The notes under the pieces were generated by a model. That model was not told the origin of the DNA. It saw only the letters and a list, made by a program, of their open reading frames with translations, and made no database searches. This document shows positions 15,295 through 24,300 of a stretch of 28,037 nt of DNA, piece after piece. The position numbers were made by a program, and so were the translations under genes. How positions within the stretch are numbered: the first letter of the stretch is position 1; each line of letters opens with the position of its first letter. The stretch is from CBW1002 sp046081905 (GTDB lineage: Bacteria > Cyanobacteriota > Cyanobacteriia > PCC-6307 > Cyanobiaceae): contig JBJTWS010000117.1 in assembly GCA_046081905.1 (NCBI GenBank), positions 1 to 28,037 of the forward strand, given 5' to 3'.

Positions 15295-16587
15295 ATGGCC
15301 GCTGCCCTGGCCCGCTCCGGTGCGGCGGGCCGCCGCGGACTGTTCTCGAAGCGGCGGGGCATCCGCCGCCGCCCCCTGCAGGACGTGGACCTGATCCTCT
15401 GGGGTGTGCCGCTGGGGATGACCTTCGTGTCGGGGATCCTGATCGCCAGCACCCAGCGGGAAGCGCCCTACGCCGAGTGGTACCAGCACTGGATCACGGC
15501 GGCGGTGGGCATGGCCCTGGCGCTGCTGCTGGCCCGGGTGCCGCTGAAACGCCTGCAGGGGCTGCAATGGCCGATCTATGGTCTCACGGTGGCCAGCCTG
15601 ATCGCCGTGCGGGTGATCGGCACCTCCGCCCTCGGGGCCCAGAGCTGGATCAACATCGGCGGCTTCTACGTGCAGCCCTCCGAGTTCGCCAAGCTGGCGG
15701 CGATCCTCCTGCTGGCCGGGGTGCTGGCCCGCTACCCGGTGGAGCGCCCGGTGGATCTGGTGCGGCCGGCCGCGGTGATCGGCCTGCCCTGGGTGCTGGT
15801 GTTCATCCAGCCCGACCTCGGCACCTCGCTGGTGTTCGCAGCGGTGCTGCTCACGATGCTCTTCTGGGCCGGCATGCCCCTGGCCTGGGTGGTGCTTCTG
15901 CTCTCGCCCCTGTTCACGGCCATCCTGTCGGGCACGCTGCCGTGGGCCCTGGCGGGCTGGATCCCGCTGATGGGCTGGATCGCCTGGCGCTCCCTCCCCT
16001 GGAAGCAGATCGCCCTGGCGGTGGCGCTGGCGGTGCAGGGGCTGTTCGCCTTCGCCACCCCCTGGCTCTGGAGCCACGGCCTCAAGCCCCACCAGCGCGA
16101 CCGGCTGGTAATGTTCCTTGATCCCTCCAAGGACCCCCTCGGCGGGGGCTACCACCTGCTCCAGAGCAAGGTGGGGATCGGCTCCGGCGGCCTCTGGGGG
16201 CTGGGGCTGCTGCACGGCAACCTCACCAAGCTGCGCTTCATCCCGGAGCAGCACACCGATTTCGTCTTCAGCGCCCTGGGGGAGGAAACCGGCTTCATCG
16301 GCTCGATTCTGGTGGTGGGCGGCTTCGCGCTGCTGATGTGGCGGCTGCTGCAGATCGCCGGCAAGGCGGGAAGCGACTTCGAATCGCTGGTGGTTGTGGG
16401 GGTGGGCGCGATGCTGATGTTCCAGGTGGTGGTGAACATCAACATGACCATCGGCCTCGGACCGATCACCGGCATCCCGCTGCCATGGCTCAGCTACGGC
16501 CGCTTCGCCATGCTCGTGAACTTCCTGGCCCTGGGCCTCTGCGCCTCGGTGAACCGCCAGAACCGCGCCAACCGCAGCCGCTGGTGA
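15295..16587 (+). CDS. rodA: Rod shape-determining protein RodA (SEDS peptidoglycan glycosyltransferase)
   Basis: A SEDS-family integral membrane glycosyltransferase that polymerises lipid II for side-wall growth, working with a class B penicillin-binding protein. The 430-residue product has about ten membrane helices after a basic N-terminus (SKRRGIRRRP). Family motifs are ALGAQSWINIGGFYVQPSEFAK, FIQPDLGTSLVF, HQRDRLVMFLDPSKDPLGGGY, FIPEQHTDFVFSALGEETGF and a C-terminal TGIPLPWLSYG. These distinguish RodA from FtsW reasonably well. It sits between mrp (3 bp) and the kinase-like gene (4-bp GTGA overlap), so the three genes should be translated from one message. Confidence 0.93.
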   Translation: MAAALARSGAAGRRGLFSKRRGIRRRPLQDVDLILWGVPLGMTFVSGILIASTQREAPYAEWYQHWITAAVGMALALLLARVPLKRLQGLQWPIYGLTVASLIAVRVIGTSALGAQSWINIGGFYVQPSEFAKLAAILLLAGVLARYPVERPVDLVRPAAVIGLPWVLVFIQPDLGTSLVFAAVLLTMLFWAGMPLAWVVLLLSPLFTAILSGTLPWALAGWIPLMGWIAWRSLPWKQIALAVALAVQGLFAFATPWLWSHGLKPHQRDRLVMFLDPSKDPLGGGYHLLQSKVGIGSGGLWGLGLLHGNLTKLRFIPEQHTDFVFSALGEETGFIGSILVVGGFALLMWRLLQIAGKAGSDFESLVVVGVGAMLMFQVVVNINMTIGLGPITGIPLPWLSYGRFAMLVNFLALGLCASVNRQNRANRSRW

Positions 16588-17963
16588 ACCCCTCCCGCAC
16601 CAGCCTGGCGGCCCTGCGGCAGGTCCTGGCGGCCGGGGTGCCCGCGGGCCGCGGCGATGAGGACGCGGTGCGGCGCCAATGGTGGGCCGCCCTGGCCACC
16701 CTGCAGGAGGACTTCCTCCTGCCCCTGCGCCCCCTGCGGGGCCTCTGGCTCGCCGCTCCCCTGCCGGCGCTGTACGAGCCGGAGCTGCTGCGGGATCTGC
16801 GCGGCTGGGTGTGGGCCCCGGCCAACCTGGAGCACCTGCAGGGGCCGCCGCTCGAGCGGCTGCTGCCCGGCGCCGCCGGAGCGGGGGAGGAGGCTGCCCG
16901 GCTCACCGGCTTCGAGCAGCTGCCGCTGGAGCCCGACGACGGCAGCGACCCGCTGCTGCTGCTGATCACCCCCTCCCTGCAGGTGGCCCTCTGCCTCGAC
17001 GGCCCGTCCCGGGGGCGGCGCCTGGTGGTGCGCTTCGATCCGCCGGGCCTCTCGGCCGCCCTCACCCTGCTGGATGAGCGGCTGCAGCGGCAGCGGCCGG
17101 AGGCGGCCCAGGCCCTGCGGCACTGCCTGCAGGAGCTGGGGCCCCTGCACAACGATGCCGAGGTGGCGCTGCGCTTCTGGCCCCGCCTGGCGGAGCGACT
17201 GGCGGCCATCGCCCCGAGCCTCACGCTTCAGCCCCTGGTGCATGGCGGCAGCCGCGGCGAGACCCCGAAGGCGGTGAGCAGCGAGCTGGCCCTGCTGGAG
17301 GCGCTCACCCACGAGGTGCGCACCCCCCTCGCCACGATCCGCACCCTGATCCGCTCCCTGCTGCGGCGCAGCGACCTCTCGGCCGTGGTGCGGCAGCGGC
17401 TGGAGCAGATCGACGGGGAGTGCAACGAGCAGATCGACCGCTTCGGCCTGATCTTCCACGCCGCCGAGCTGCAGCGCCAGCCGGACAGCGACGAGGAGGG
17501 GGAGGAGGGCGGCCGCGAGCGCGACCGGCTGGCCCGCACCGATCTCAGCGCCCTGTTGCAGCAGCTCGAGCCGCTCTGGCAGCGGCAGCTGGAGCGGCGG
17601 GGGCTCCATTTCGAACTGAGCCTGGCCGAGGATCTGCCGCCGGTGCTGAGCGACCCCAGCCGGCTGGAGACGATGCTCGGCGGCCTGGTGGACCGCTTCA
17701 GCCGCGGCCTCGGCAGCGGCAGCCGCGTGCGGCTGAGCCTGCGGCCGGCGGGCAACCGGCTCAAGCTGCAGCTCGGCAGCGCCGGCGCCCGGGCGCCCCA
17801 GGCCGAAGGCAACCAGCGGGTGGGGCCGGTGCTGAGCTGGGACCCCGAAACCGGCAGCCTGCAGCTCAGCCGTCAGGCCACCCAGCGCCTCTTCCGCCGG
17901 CTGGGGGGGCGGGTGGCGGAGCGCTCCGGCAGCGACATCACGGTGTTTTTCCCGATCTGCTGA
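16584..17963 (+). CDS. Histidine kinase-like protein with degenerate ATP-binding domain
   Basis: A 459-residue protein, soluble by composition, starting at a GTG that overlaps the rodA stop (GTGA). Residues 1 to about 225 form an N-terminal region I do not recognise. A dimerisation/phospho-acceptor box follows: LEALTHEVRTPLATIRTLI, with His243 in the usual HExxTP context. A helical hairpin leads to the C-terminal domain. There LSDPSRLETMLGGLVDRFSR aligns with the N-box of HATPase domains, but the two expected Asn positions are Gly367 and Arg371. No DxGxG (G1) or GxGLG (G2) motif is present; the end (RLFRRLGGRVAERSGSDITVFFP) still matches the last strand and helix of the fold. It is probably a kinase homologue unable to bind ATP normally. 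Confidence 0.82.
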   Translation: MNPSRTSLAALRQVLAAGVPAGRGDEDAVRRQWWAALATLQEDFLLPLRPLRGLWLAAPLPALYEPELLRDLRGWVWAPANLEHLQGPPLERLLPGAAGAGEEAARLTGFEQLPLEPDDGSDPLLLLITPSLQVALCLDGPSRGRRLVVRFDPPGLSAALTLLDERLQRQRPEAAQALRHCLQELGPLHNDAEVALRFWPRLAERLAAIAPSLTLQPLVHGGSRGETPKAVSSELALLEALTHEVRTPLATIRTLIRSLLRRSDLSAVVRQRLEQIDGECNEQIDRFGLIFHAAELQRQPDSDEEGEEGGRERDRLARTDLSALLQQLEPLWQRQLERRGLHFELSLAEDLPPVLSDPSRLETMLGGLVDRFSRGLGSGSRVRLSLRPAGNRLKLQLGSAGARAPQAEGNQRVGPVLSWDPETGSLQLSRQATQRLFRRLGGRVAERSGSDITVFFPIC

Positions 17964-17967
17964 AGGG

Positions 17968-18031
17968 TTTGTTGACGGGTGTGAAGAGTGCTGCGCCCCT
18001 GGCGGAACGGCCAAAATCACGGTGCTAGTTT
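17968..18031 (+). promoter_or_regulatory. psaD promoter region with an HLR1-like direct repeat
   Basis: An extended -10-like TGCTAGTTT (18023-18031) has no good -35 at 17 bp. Upstream, TGTTG (17970-17974) and TGTGA (17980-17984) repeat with exactly 10-bp spacing. The RpaB site HLR1, read on this strand, is two TGTAA units 10 bp apart. The match is imperfect (two and one mismatches). Position about -70 to -55 from a start near 18038 suits an activator of a photosystem I gene. Confidence 0.35.
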
Positions 18032-18072
18032 CCGCCTGAAACGGTCTGCCGACTCCCCAACCAGGAACAGCT

Positions 18073-18504
18073 ATGACAGCAACGGCGCTGAGCGGTCAAC
18101 TCCCGAAGTACATCGGCAGCACCGGCGGCCTCCTCAACTCCGCCGAGACGGAAGAGAAATACGCCATCACCTGGACCAGCAGCAAGGTTCAGGCGTTTGA
18201 GCTCCCCACCGGTGGTGCCGCGCAGATGAATGAGGGCGAGAACATCATGTATTTCGCCCGCAAGGAGCAGTGCCTCGCCCTGGGCACCCAGCTGCGCACC
18301 AAATTCAAGCCCCGGATCGAGGATTACAAGATCTACCGCATCTATCCCGGCGGTGACACCGAATACCTCCATCCCAAGGATGGCGTGTTCCCCGAGAAGG
18401 TGAACGAAGGTCGCGCCATGGTGGGCCACAATCCCCGCCGCATCGGCGACAACCCCAATCCCTCCGCCCTCAAGTTCAGCGGCAAGAGCACCTTCGACGC
18501 CTGA
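18073..18504 (+). CDS. psaD: Photosystem I reaction center subunit II (PsaD)
   Basis: PsaD is the peripheral stromal-side (cytoplasmic) subunit of photosystem I that holds PsaC in place and docks ferredoxin. The 143-residue product matches the family throughout: the segment EKYAITWTSSKVQAFELPTG, MNEGENIMYFARKEQCLALG, the basic stretch RTKFKPRIEDYKIYRIYPGG, YLHPKDGVFPEKVNEGR and the C-terminal GHNPRRIGDNPNPS. A ribosome binding site AGGA (18063-18066) precedes the ATG at good spacing. Its codons are less GC-saturated than its neighbours (several AAG, GAA and AAC), as expected of a highly expressed gene. It has its own promoter region and a strong terminator, so it is a single-gene unit. Confidence 0.98.
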   Translation: MTATALSGQLPKYIGSTGGLLNSAETEEKYAITWTSSKVQAFELPTGGAAQMNEGENIMYFARKEQCLALGTQLRTKFKPRIEDYKIYRIYPGGDTEYLHPKDGVFPEKVNEGRAMVGHNPRRIGDNPNPSALKFSGKSTFDA

Positions 18505-18537
18505 GCCGTGCCCTCCTGAGCCGATCCGGCCAAGACC

Positions 18538-18543
18538 TATAAC
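18538..18543 (+). promoter_or_regulatory. Candidate -10 box of trpE inside the psaD terminator region
   Basis: TATAAC differs from the consensus -10 by one base and stands out in GC-rich sequence. It lies just 5' of the psaD terminator stem; a start near 18550 would place the stem in the trpE leader. No convincing -35 is seen. Confidence 0.35.
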
Positions 18544-18545
18544 AG

Positions 18546-18570
18546 CGGGGCCAGGCGCCCCGTTTTTTTT
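18546..18570 (+). terminator. Rho-independent terminator of psaD
   Basis: CGGGGC (18546-18551) pairs with GCCCCG (18557-18562) around a 5-nt loop and is followed by eight T residues to 18570. It stands 42 bp after the psaD stop and only 17 bp before the trpE start. Confidence 0.9.
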
Positions 18571-18587
18571 GCCCGCCTGCAGCTGCG

Positions 18588-20207
18588 ATGGTCGATTCCG
18601 AGCGCCCGAGCGAGCGCCCCGCCAGCCTGGGGGGAGACAACCTCCACGGCGGCTGGTTCGATGACGCCTTCCAGGCCGCCGTGGCCGCCGGCCAGACCTT
18701 CCTGCCCCTCTGGAAGCGGTGGCCCGCCGACCTGGAAACGCCCCTCACCACCTGGCTGAAGGTGGGGGCCTCAAGCGACCACGGGGTGCTGCTCGAATCC
18801 GTGGAGGGCGGCGAGCGCCTCGGCCGCTGGAGCTTTGTGGTGAGCGATCCCCTCTGGACCCTCACGGTGCGGGGGGAGCAGGGGGAGCGCCGCTGGCGCG
18901 ATGGCCGGCAGGAGGACCTGAACGGCAATCCCTTCGATCAGCTACGCCACTGCCTGGCGCCGATCCGGCCGGGGCCGGTGCCGGGGCTGCCGCCGGTGGG
19001 GCAGCTGTTCGGCTTCTGGGGCTATGAGCTGATCCGCTGGATCGAGCCCAGCGTGCCGGTCCATCCCAGGGCTCCGGAGGCGCCGCCCGATGGCTGCTGG
19101 ATGCTGGCCGACACGCTGCTGGTGTTCGACCAGGTGAAGCGCCAGATCACCGCCGTGGCCTACGCCGACCTCAGCGGCGGGACCGATCCGCAGGAGGCCT
19201 GGGACCAGGCCCGCGCCCGGATCGAGGCCCTGGAGGCCCGCATGGCGGCTCCCCTGCCGGCCGGGGTCACCCCCCTGGCCTGGAACGATCGCGCCGTGCT
19301 GGCGGAGCCCCCCGCCAGCAACCGCAGCCAGGGGGAATTCGAGGACGCCGTGCGGCAGGCCCGCGAGCACATCGCCGCCGGGGATGTGTTCCAGCTGGTG
19401 CTCAGCCAGCGGCTCGAGACCCGCATCGACCGGGATCCATTCGACCTCTACCGCAGCCTGCGAATGGTCAATCCCTCGCCCTACATGGCCTTCTTCAACT
19501 TCGGCGGCTGGTACCTGATCGGCTCCAGCCCCGAGGTGATGGTGAAGGCCGAACCCAGCGGCGATGGCAGCGGTTCCATCCGGGCCTCCCTGCGGCCGAT
19601 CGCCGGCACCCGCCCCCGCGGCCGCGACGAAGCCGAGGACCAGGCCCTGGAGAGCGAGCTGCTCGCCGATCCGAAGGAGCGGGCCGAACACGTGATGCTG
19701 GTGGATCTCGGCCGCAACGACCTCGGCCGCGTCTGCCGGCCCGGCAGCGTGCACGTCACCGATCTGATGGTGATCGAGCGCTACTCGCACGTGATGCACA
19801 TCGTCAGCCAGGTGGAGGGCCTGCTCGCCGCCGGCTGCGATGTGTGGGATCTGCTGATGGCCTCCTTCCCGGCGGGCACCGTGAGCGGAGCCCCGAAGAT
19901 CCGGGCCATGCAGCTGATCCATGCCCTCGAACCCGACGCCCGCGGGCCCTACTCCGGCGTCTACGGGGCGGTGGACCTGGCCGGGGCGCTGAACACCGCG
20001 ATCACGATCCGCACCATGGTGGTGCTGCCGGCCGCAGGCGGGAACGGCTGGCGGGTGCAGGTGCAGGCCGGCGCCGGGCTGGTGGCCGATTCCCAGCCGG
20101 AGGCGGAATTCCAGGAAACCCTGAACAAGGCCCGCGGCATGCTCCAGGCCCTGGCCTGCCTCCAGACCCCCCCGGCACCCGCCGGCGGCGCAGGTACCCG
20201 GGCATGA
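18588..20207 (+). CDS. trpE: Anthranilate synthase component I
   Basis: TrpE makes anthranilate from chorismate, with ammonia from a TrpG amidotransferase subunit that is not in the window. The 539-residue protein has the N-terminal regulatory domain, including VLLESVE (the LLES element that binds the feedback inhibitor tryptophan). The catalytic domain shows DVFQLVLSQR, NPSPYMAFFNF, IAGTRPRGRDEAED, DLGRNDLGRVC and ASFPAGTVSGAPKIRAM. The feedback-site elements LLES and PSPYM favour TrpE over PabB or an isochorismate synthase. The ATG at 18588 is the natural start. The 3' end overlaps gshA by 4 bp (ATGA). Confidence 0.95.
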   Translation: MVDSERPSERPASLGGDNLHGGWFDDAFQAAVAAGQTFLPLWKRWPADLETPLTTWLKVGASSDHGVLLESVEGGERLGRWSFVVSDPLWTLTVRGEQGERRWRDGRQEDLNGNPFDQLRHCLAPIRPGPVPGLPPVGQLFGFWGYELIRWIEPSVPVHPRAPEAPPDGCWMLADTLLVFDQVKRQITAVAYADLSGGTDPQEAWDQARARIEALEARMAAPLPAGVTPLAWNDRAVLAEPPASNRSQGEFEDAVRQAREHIAAGDVFQLVLSQRLETRIDRDPFDLYRSLRMVNPSPYMAFFNFGGWYLIGSSPEVMVKAEPSGDGSGSIRASLRPIAGTRPRGRDEAEDQALESELLADPKERAEHVMLVDLGRNDLGRVCRPGSVHVTDLMVIERYSHVMHIVSQVEGLLAAGCDVWDLLMASFPAGTVSGAPKIRAMQLIHALEPDARGPYSGVYGAVDLAGALNTAITIRTMVVLPAAGGNGWRVQVQAGAGLVADSQPEAEFQETLNKARGMLQALACLQTPPAPAGGAGTRA

Positions 20208-21361
20208 GTCACATCCTGCTGCCCAAGGGCTTCGAGGTGGAGCTGTTCACCGGCCGTCCGGACGGCACCGTGGTGGGCTGCTCCGCCGAGGTGGCCAGCA
20301 CCTTCTCGGACTTCGTGACCGAGCCCGACCGGCGCAACCTCGAGTACACCACTCCCCCCGAGGCCAGCTACGGGCAGCAGCGGCGGCTGTTGCTCGAGCC
20401 GCGCCGGCGGCTGCGGCCCTGGCTGCGGGAACGGCAGCTCACCCTGCTGCCGGGCAGCACCCTCAGCCTGGGCGACAGCAGCCACTTCGAGCGCTCCGAC
20501 CCCCAAAACCCTTACCACGGCTACATCGAGGCCACCTACGGCACCCGGGTGGTGACCGCCAGCGTGCACATCAACCTCGGCTACAGCACGATGCCGGAGC
20601 TGTTCGCCGGCCTGCGGCTGATGCGCTGTGAGGCGGCGCTGCTGCTGGCCCTGAGCGCCAGCTCCCCCTTCCTCGATGGCCACGCCACCGGCGCCCACTC
20701 CCAGCGCTGGCTGCAGTTCCCCCTCACCCCCCCCACGGTGCCCCTGTTCACCGACCACGCCGATTACGTGCGCTGGATGGAGGAGCAGCTGGCGGCGGGC
20801 AGCATGCAGAACGTGCGCCACCTCTGGACCTCGGTGCGCCCCAACGGCGACCAGCGGCCCCATCAGCTCAACCGGATCGAGATCCGCATCTGCGATCTGA
20901 TCGCCGATCCGGATGTGCTGCTGGCGGTGACGGCCTTCGCCGAACTGCGGCTGCAGCAGCTGCTGCGGCACCCGGACGCCCACGATCCCCTGCGGGCCAG
21001 CGTTCTCACGGCCGCCGCCCTGGCGGAGCTGGCCGATGCCAACGACCGCGCCGCCGCCCGCCTGAGCCTGGCGGCGACCCTCCGCCACTGGCGCACGGGT
21101 GAGCCGATCGAGGCCGCCGCCTGGATCCGCCAGGACATGGAGGAGCTGGCCCCCCTCGCCGAGGAGCTGGGCCTGACCGGCGTGCTGGCGCCCCTGCGGG
21201 CGGTGCTGCAGGAGGGGAACCAGGCGATGCGCTGGCTGCGGCGCCACCGGGAGGGCGAATCGATCGCGGCGATCGTCGCCGCCGACGCCCGGGCCATGGA
21301 GGACTGGGAAGAGCGGGCATCGGAGCCCGACGCGACAGACGAGCGCGCCCCTTTGGGATGA
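20204..21361 (+). CDS. gshA: Glutamate-cysteine ligase, cyanobacterial type
   Basis: GshA joins glutamate and cysteine with ATP, the first and limiting step of glutathione synthesis, in the cytoplasm. The 385-residue product fits the cyanobacterial GCL family: KGFEVELFTG near the start, LEYTTPPEASYG, LLPGSTLSLGDSSHFERSDPQNPYHGYIEATYG (given here by its first and last elements, LLPGSTLSLGD and HGYIEATYG), VHINLGYSTMPELFAGLRLM, and HQLNRIEIRICDL. It is linked by 4-bp ATGA overlaps to trpE before it and ppc after it, so the three are probably translationally coupled. The C-terminal 30 residues are variable and acidic. Confidence 0.9.
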   Translation: MSHILLPKGFEVELFTGRPDGTVVGCSAEVASTFSDFVTEPDRRNLEYTTPPEASYGQQRRLLLEPRRRLRPWLRERQLTLLPGSTLSLGDSSHFERSDPQNPYHGYIEATYGTRVVTASVHINLGYSTMPELFAGLRLMRCEAALLLALSASSPFLDGHATGAHSQRWLQFPLTPPTVPLFTDHADYVRWMEEQLAAGSMQNVRHLWTSVRPNGDQRPHQLNRIEIRICDLIADPDVLLAVTAFAELRLQQLLRHPDAHDPLRASVLTAAALAELADANDRAAARLSLAATLRHWRTGEPIEAAAWIRQDMEELAPLAEELGLTGVLAPLRAVLQEGNQAMRWLRRHREGESIAAIVAADARAMEDWEERASEPDATDERAPLG

Positions 21362-24300
21362 TCATGACCCGTTCCGCCCTGCCCCCCATCCCGATGCGGG
21401 AGTCGATTGCCGCCCTCGCCGATCCCTCCCCCCGGGTGAGCCAGCTGCTGGAGGAGCGGATGGAGCTGGTGGAGGAGCTCTGGGAAACGGTGCTCCGCAG
21501 CGAATGCCCACCGGAGCAGGCCGAACGGCTGCTGCGGCTGAAGCGGTTCAGCAGCAGCGACGCCCACGACGGTGTGGTGGCCGGAGCGGGCCCCTCGGCC
21601 GACACCGAAGCGATCATTCAGCTGATCCGGGAGATGGATCTGGCCGAGGCGATTGCAGCGGCGCGGGCGTTCTCCCTCTATTTCCAGCTGGTGAACATCC
21701 TCGAGCAGCACATCGAGGAAGACAGCTATCTCGAGAGCCTGCGGGTGCAGCCGGAGCAGCCGGGCACCGATCCCTTCCTGCCGCCCCTCGCCAGCCAGAC
21801 CCTGCCGGCCACCTTCCGGCAGCTGTTCGAGCGGCTGCGCCAGCTGAACGTGCCGCCGGCCCAGCTGGAGAACCTGCTGCGGGAACTCGACATCCGCCTG
21901 GTGTTCACGGCCCATCCCACCGAGATCGTCCGCCACACGGTGCGCCACAAGCAGCGGCGCGTGGCGGCTCTGATCCAGCAGCTGCAGCGCAGCCGCACCA
22001 TCAGCGCCGAGGACCAGGACAGTCTGCTGCTGCAGCTGGAGGAGGAGATCCGGCTCTGGTGGCGCACCGACGAACTGCACCAGTTCAAGCCCTCGGTGCT
22101 GGATGAGGTGGATTACGCCCTGCACTACTTCCAGCAGGTGCTCTTCGATGCCATGCCGCAGCTCAGGCAACGGCTGCGCAGCGCCCTGGCCGCCAGCTAC
22201 CCGGATGTGGTGCCGCCCCGGGATGCCTTCTGCAGCTTCGGCTCCTGGGTGGGCGCCGACCGCGACGGCAACCCCTCGGTGACGCCCGAGATCACCTGGC
22301 GCACCGCCTGCTATCAGCGCCAGCTGATGCTGGAGCGCTACATCCACTCGGTGTCGCAGCTGCGCGATCAGCTGAGCATCTCGATGCAGTGGAGCCAGGT
22401 GAGCCCGGCCCTGCTGGAATCCCTGGAGATGGACCGGCTCCGCTTTCCGGAGATCTATGAGGAGCGGGCGGCCCGCTACCGGCTCGAGCCCTACCGCCTC
22501 AAGCTCAGCTACACCCTGGAGCGGCTGCAGCTCACCCACCAGCGCAACCAGCAGCTGGCCGAAGCCGGCTGGGAATCCCCCTGCGACGGCCACAGCGGCC
22601 TGCCGTCGCTCACCTCCGGCTCCGGCAGCGGCGTGGGCAACCTCAATCCCGCCCCCCCTCCGGAGCTGCACTACGGCTCGGTGGAGGAGTTCCGCGCCGA
22701 TCTGGAGCTGATCCGCGACAGCCTCGAGAGCACGGGCCTGAGCTGCGAGCCGATCGAGTCGCTGCTTAGCCAGGTGCACATCTTCGCCTTCTGCCTGGCC
22801 AGCCTCGACATCCGCCAGGAGAGCACCCGCCACAGCGACGCCCTCGACGAGATCAGCCGCTACCTGCAGCTGCCGCGTCCCTACGGCGAGATGGACGAGG
22901 AGGAGCGGGTGTGCTGGCTGCTGGCCGAACTGCGCACCCGCCGGCCCCTGGTGCCGTCGGCGGTGCGCTGGAGCGAGGCCACCCAGGAGACCGTGGCGGT
23001 GTTCCGCATGCTGCAGCGGCTGCAGCTGGAGTTCGGCTCCCGCATCTGCCGCACCTACGTGATCTCGATGAGCCACACGGTGTCGGATCTGCTGGAGGTG
23101 CTGCTGCTGGCCAAGGAGGCCGGCCTGGTGGACCCCCTGGTGCCCCACACCAGCCTGATGGTGGTGCCCCTGTTCGAGACGGTGGAAGACCTGCAGCGGG
23201 CACCGGCGGTGATGGAGCGCCTGTTCCAGGAGCCCTTCTACCGCAGCCTGATCGGCGGCACCGGCGACGACGGCAGCCAGCCCCTGCAGGAGGTGATGCT
23301 GGGCTATTCCGACAGCAACAAGGACTCCGGCTTCCTCTCCAGCAACTGGGAGATCCACAAGGCCCAGATCGCCCTGGAGAAGCTGGCCGGCCAGCACGGC
23401 GTGGCTCTGCGGCTGTTCCACGGCCGCGGCGGCTCGGTGGGCCGCGGCGGCGGGCCCGCCTACCAGGCGATCCTGGCCCAGCCCAGCGGCACCCTCAAGG
23501 GGCGGATCAAGATCACCGAGCAGGGGGAGGTGCTCGCCTCGAAGTACTCCCTGCCGGAGCTGGCCCTCTACAACCTCGAGACGGTCACCACCGCGGTGCT
23601 GCAGAACAGCCTGGTGAGCGCCCCGGTGGACAACACGCCCAGCTGGAACGAGCTCATGGCCCGGCTGGCGGCCCGCTCCCGCGACCACTACCGCGCCCTG
23701 GTGCACGACAACCCCGACCTGGTGGCCTTCTTCCAGCAGGTGACGCCGATCGAGGAGATCAGCAAGCTGCAGATCTCCAGCCGGCCGGCCCGCCGCAAGA
23801 GCGGCGCCAAGGACCTCTCCAGCCTGCGGGCGATCCCCTGGGTGTTCGGATGGACCCAGAGCCGCTTTCTGCTGCCGAGCTGGTTCGGGGTGGGCGCGGC
23901 CCTGGAGGAGGAGCTGCAGCGGGATCCCGGCCAGATGGAACTGCTGCGGCTGCTGCACCAGCGCTGGCCCTTCTTCCGCATGCTGATCTCCAAGGTGGAG
24001 ATGACCCTCTCCAAGGTGGACATCGATCTGGCCCACCACTACGTGCAGGCCCTGGGCCGGGAGGAGAACCGCGAGGCATTCGAGCGGATCTTCGCCACGA
24101 TCGCGGCCGAGTTCCACCGCACCCGCGACCTGGTGCTGCGGATCAGCGGCCAGGAGCGCCTGCTCGATACGGATCCGGCCCTGCAGCTCTCGGTGGATCT
24201 GCGCAACAGCACGATCGTACCCCTGGGCTACCTGCAGGTGGCCCTGCTGCGGCGGCTGCGCGACCAGAACCGCCAGCCCCCCATGAGCGAGGCGAGCGCC

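Noticed and set aside
14643..15303. Loss of the late CxxC in Mrp as a sign of a broken iron-sulfur carrier.
   Set aside because: As I recall, cyanobacterial Mrp proteins normally have the FIPPD form at this site, so it is likely a lineage feature.
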